From assembly GCA_001282665.1 (NCBI GenBank), contig LN874947.1, positions 280,637 through 313,214 of the forward strand: a stretch of 32,578 nucleotides of DNA, in the 5' to 3' direction. This stretch comes from Clostridiales bacterium mt11 (GTDB lineage Bacteria; Bacillota; Clostridia; Tissierellales; Tepidimicrobiaceae). Of the stretch, positions 31,080 through 32,578 are shown in pieces. Numbering within the stretch: the stretch's first letter is position 1; every line of letters begins with the position of its first letter. The notes below the pieces were generated by a model. The model was not told the origin of the DNA and did not search any database. It worked only from the letters and a program-made list of their open reading frames with translations. A program made the translations under genes and the position numbers.

Positions 31080-32578
31080 TTACGATGCAGATATTTCATA
31101 TAACTTTTTAAAATCTTCACTTTCTTTTAATAGTTCTCGAAAAGAGCCTTTACATTCGATCTTGCCATTTTTCAGGAGAATGATTTCATCATACTTTTTC
31201 ATATTTTCTGTAATAAATCTATGTGTTATAGCTATAACTGTTACTTGTTCTAATGAAAGTAAGGTTCTCTCAACCTCATTTGCTACCTGATTGTCTAGAT
31301 TAGATAATACTTCATCTGCTAATAGAATCGGTGTTCCTCTAATAATAGCCCTTGCTATTGCAATCCTCTGCCTTTCACCTCCAGATAATGAATTTCCCTT
31401 TTCATTTATAATTATATTTCTATTCTCACGAAATGCCATAAATTCTCCTAATCCAGATTTTATAAGTGCTTTTTCGATTTGTTCATCACTGTAATCCTGG
31501 AACATACATATATTATCTCGTAAACTTCCCTTAAATAGAAAAACATCTTGCTCAATATAAGACATCATTTGTAGGATTGAAGAATCACTTAAGAAATTAA
31601 GGTCTATATCATCTATAGTGATGTTTCCAGAATTAGGACAAATCTTTCTAGTGATTAAATCTATTAATGTGGATTTTCCACTTCCTGATGCTCCAACAAT
31701 AGCGTATTTTTTGCCTTTTTCAAACTCAATATTAATGTTGTCTAAAATATTATAATCGTCATTATATCCAAAATAAACTGAATTAACCTGTATAGTCTTC
31801 TCAAATTGATTTAAACTAACATTAATATCATCTTTTTTATCATGGCAGAAATCTCTATTCATGATAGACTCCAATCTCATAGTAATTTTTTTAACTGAAT
31901 TTACCGCTGTGACATTATTAATCAATGTAAAAATAGGATTACTAATATTGTTAGATAATTGAATGCAAACAATCATTTCCCCTAATGTTAATAGGTTTTT
32001 CAAAACAAGAAATCCTCCAAATAGAACCCCCCCATGAAGGTTAAACTCCCTAAAATAAGGGTAACTGTATCTATCTTGTTCGATAATTTTCCATATTCAA
32101 TAGCAGAATCCATAACTTGTTTTGTATTTTTCTTAAATTCATTGATTACAAATTGAACTATCCCAAAAGACTGTATTGTAGAAAATCCTGATAAATACTC
32201 TGTTGTCCTTGCCGTATAATCAGTTTGTGCAACTGAAAAAGCATCTTTTTTATCTTCTAATGTTTTATTAACAATATTAGGCAGTATCAAAGATAAGGAG
32301 GATATTATAATTAAAAAAATTGCCATCATATAATTAATAAGAAAGATACTTACCAGTGAAAACACAAGCAGTAGCGCACTTCGAATTATATTAATATATC
32401 TTCTAAAATAATCATCTTCAATTATCTTTATATCATTAGTTAAAGATGATACTTTCTGTCCTAAGTCTGTTTTAAAATATTCAGTTACGTTCTGATTAAT
32501 TATATTCTTGAATACCTTGTGATGTTAGTATAATATTGTAGACACGATTTTCCGAATACTATAGAATATAGAAAAGGA
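31080..32578 (-). pseudogene. ABC exporter (fused membrane and ATPase domains), broken, runs off right edge
   Basis: The gene enters from the right. From 32578 the frame reads SFSIFYSIRKIVSTILY and then a TAA (32525-32527). It resumes in the same frame as 'HHKVFKNIINQNVTEYFKTD', an exporter membrane-domain segment, to 'DTVTLILGSLTFMGG'. At a G7 tract (32027-32033) the frame shifts; the next frame continues 'LFGGFLVLKNLLTLGEMIV' and the ATPase: Walker A GASGSGKST, Q-loop YIEQDVFLF, signature LSGGERQR, Walker B ILLADEVLSNLD and switch His in ITHR. One G more (or two fewer) would restore the frame. The ATPase domain is intact, but the protein cannot be made whole. The cargo is unknown; peptide/bacteriocin and multidrug exporters share this form. 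Confidence 0.8.

Noticed and set aside
31080..31494. Rightward ORFs opposite the ABC ATPase domain
   Set aside because: The opposite strand encodes Walker A, signature and Walker B motifs; the rightward frames lack ribosome binding sites and known motifs.
1..32578. CRISPR array, rRNA, tRNA or phage module
   Set aside because: I saw no regularly spaced repeats, no tRNA cloverleaf, no rRNA-like sequence and no phage structural genes on either strand.

Overview
The window is AT-rich DNA with strong AGGAGG-type ribosome binding sites, meso-diaminopimelate dehydrogenase, Firmicute-style Opp transporters and short GGGACGG repeats. This fits a low-GC, probably anaerobic, Clostridia-like bacterium (perhaps near Tissierellales; inferred from gene content only). 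UGA is used as a normal stop (yhfS ends in TGA).

Layout. 1-6600: a broken arginase-family gene at the left edge, a small protein with a degenerate P-loop, Ddh (one-step meso-DAP synthesis), an iron-alcohol dehydrogenase paired with an SCP2-like protein, a complete IS4-type insertion sequence, and a RimK-like ATP-grasp ligase. The IS sits between the ligase gene and what looks like its own terminator. 6600-12700: a 37-aa Cys-containing hydrophobic protein, then an oligopeptide ABC importer transcribed leftward in the order permease, permease, ATPase, ATPase, binding lipoprotein. An 18-codon hydrophobic peptide ORF lies just before the binding-protein gene. 12900-19900: DUF445 membrane protein, MnmA tRNA thiouridylase, a decayed exported-protein gene beside a small membrane protein, a soluble zinc-binding (CZB) chemoreceptor, and a self-regulated TetR/membrane-protein pair with two operators. 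Copies of a GGGACGGTTC palindromic repeat lie in the intergenic gaps.

19900-28850: the main feature is a complete, colinear, nine-gene yhf-type operon (yhfZ, yhfY, yhfU, yhfT, an amidase, php, yhfS, yhfX, yhfW), transcribed leftward. The E. coli yhf cluster has no assigned pathway that I know of. This version adds an amidase-signature hydrolase between transporter and phosphotriesterase homologue, which suggests the imported substrate is cleaved at an amide, then handled by PLP enzymes and a phosphopentomutase-like enzyme. Two nearly identical palindromes (ATACA-N6-TGTAT) overlap candidate -10 boxes in front of yhfZ and in front of yhfY, and are the best candidates for the YhfZ operator.

28850-32578: a decay zone. 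An internally deleted 750-bp IS1380-type element, whose deletion fused the two ends of the transposase in frame, is nested in a second, frameshifted and truncated transposase gene. Next come about 500 bp of AT-rich remnants and a broken ABC exporter gene (nonsense codon plus frameshift at a G7 tract) running off the right edge.
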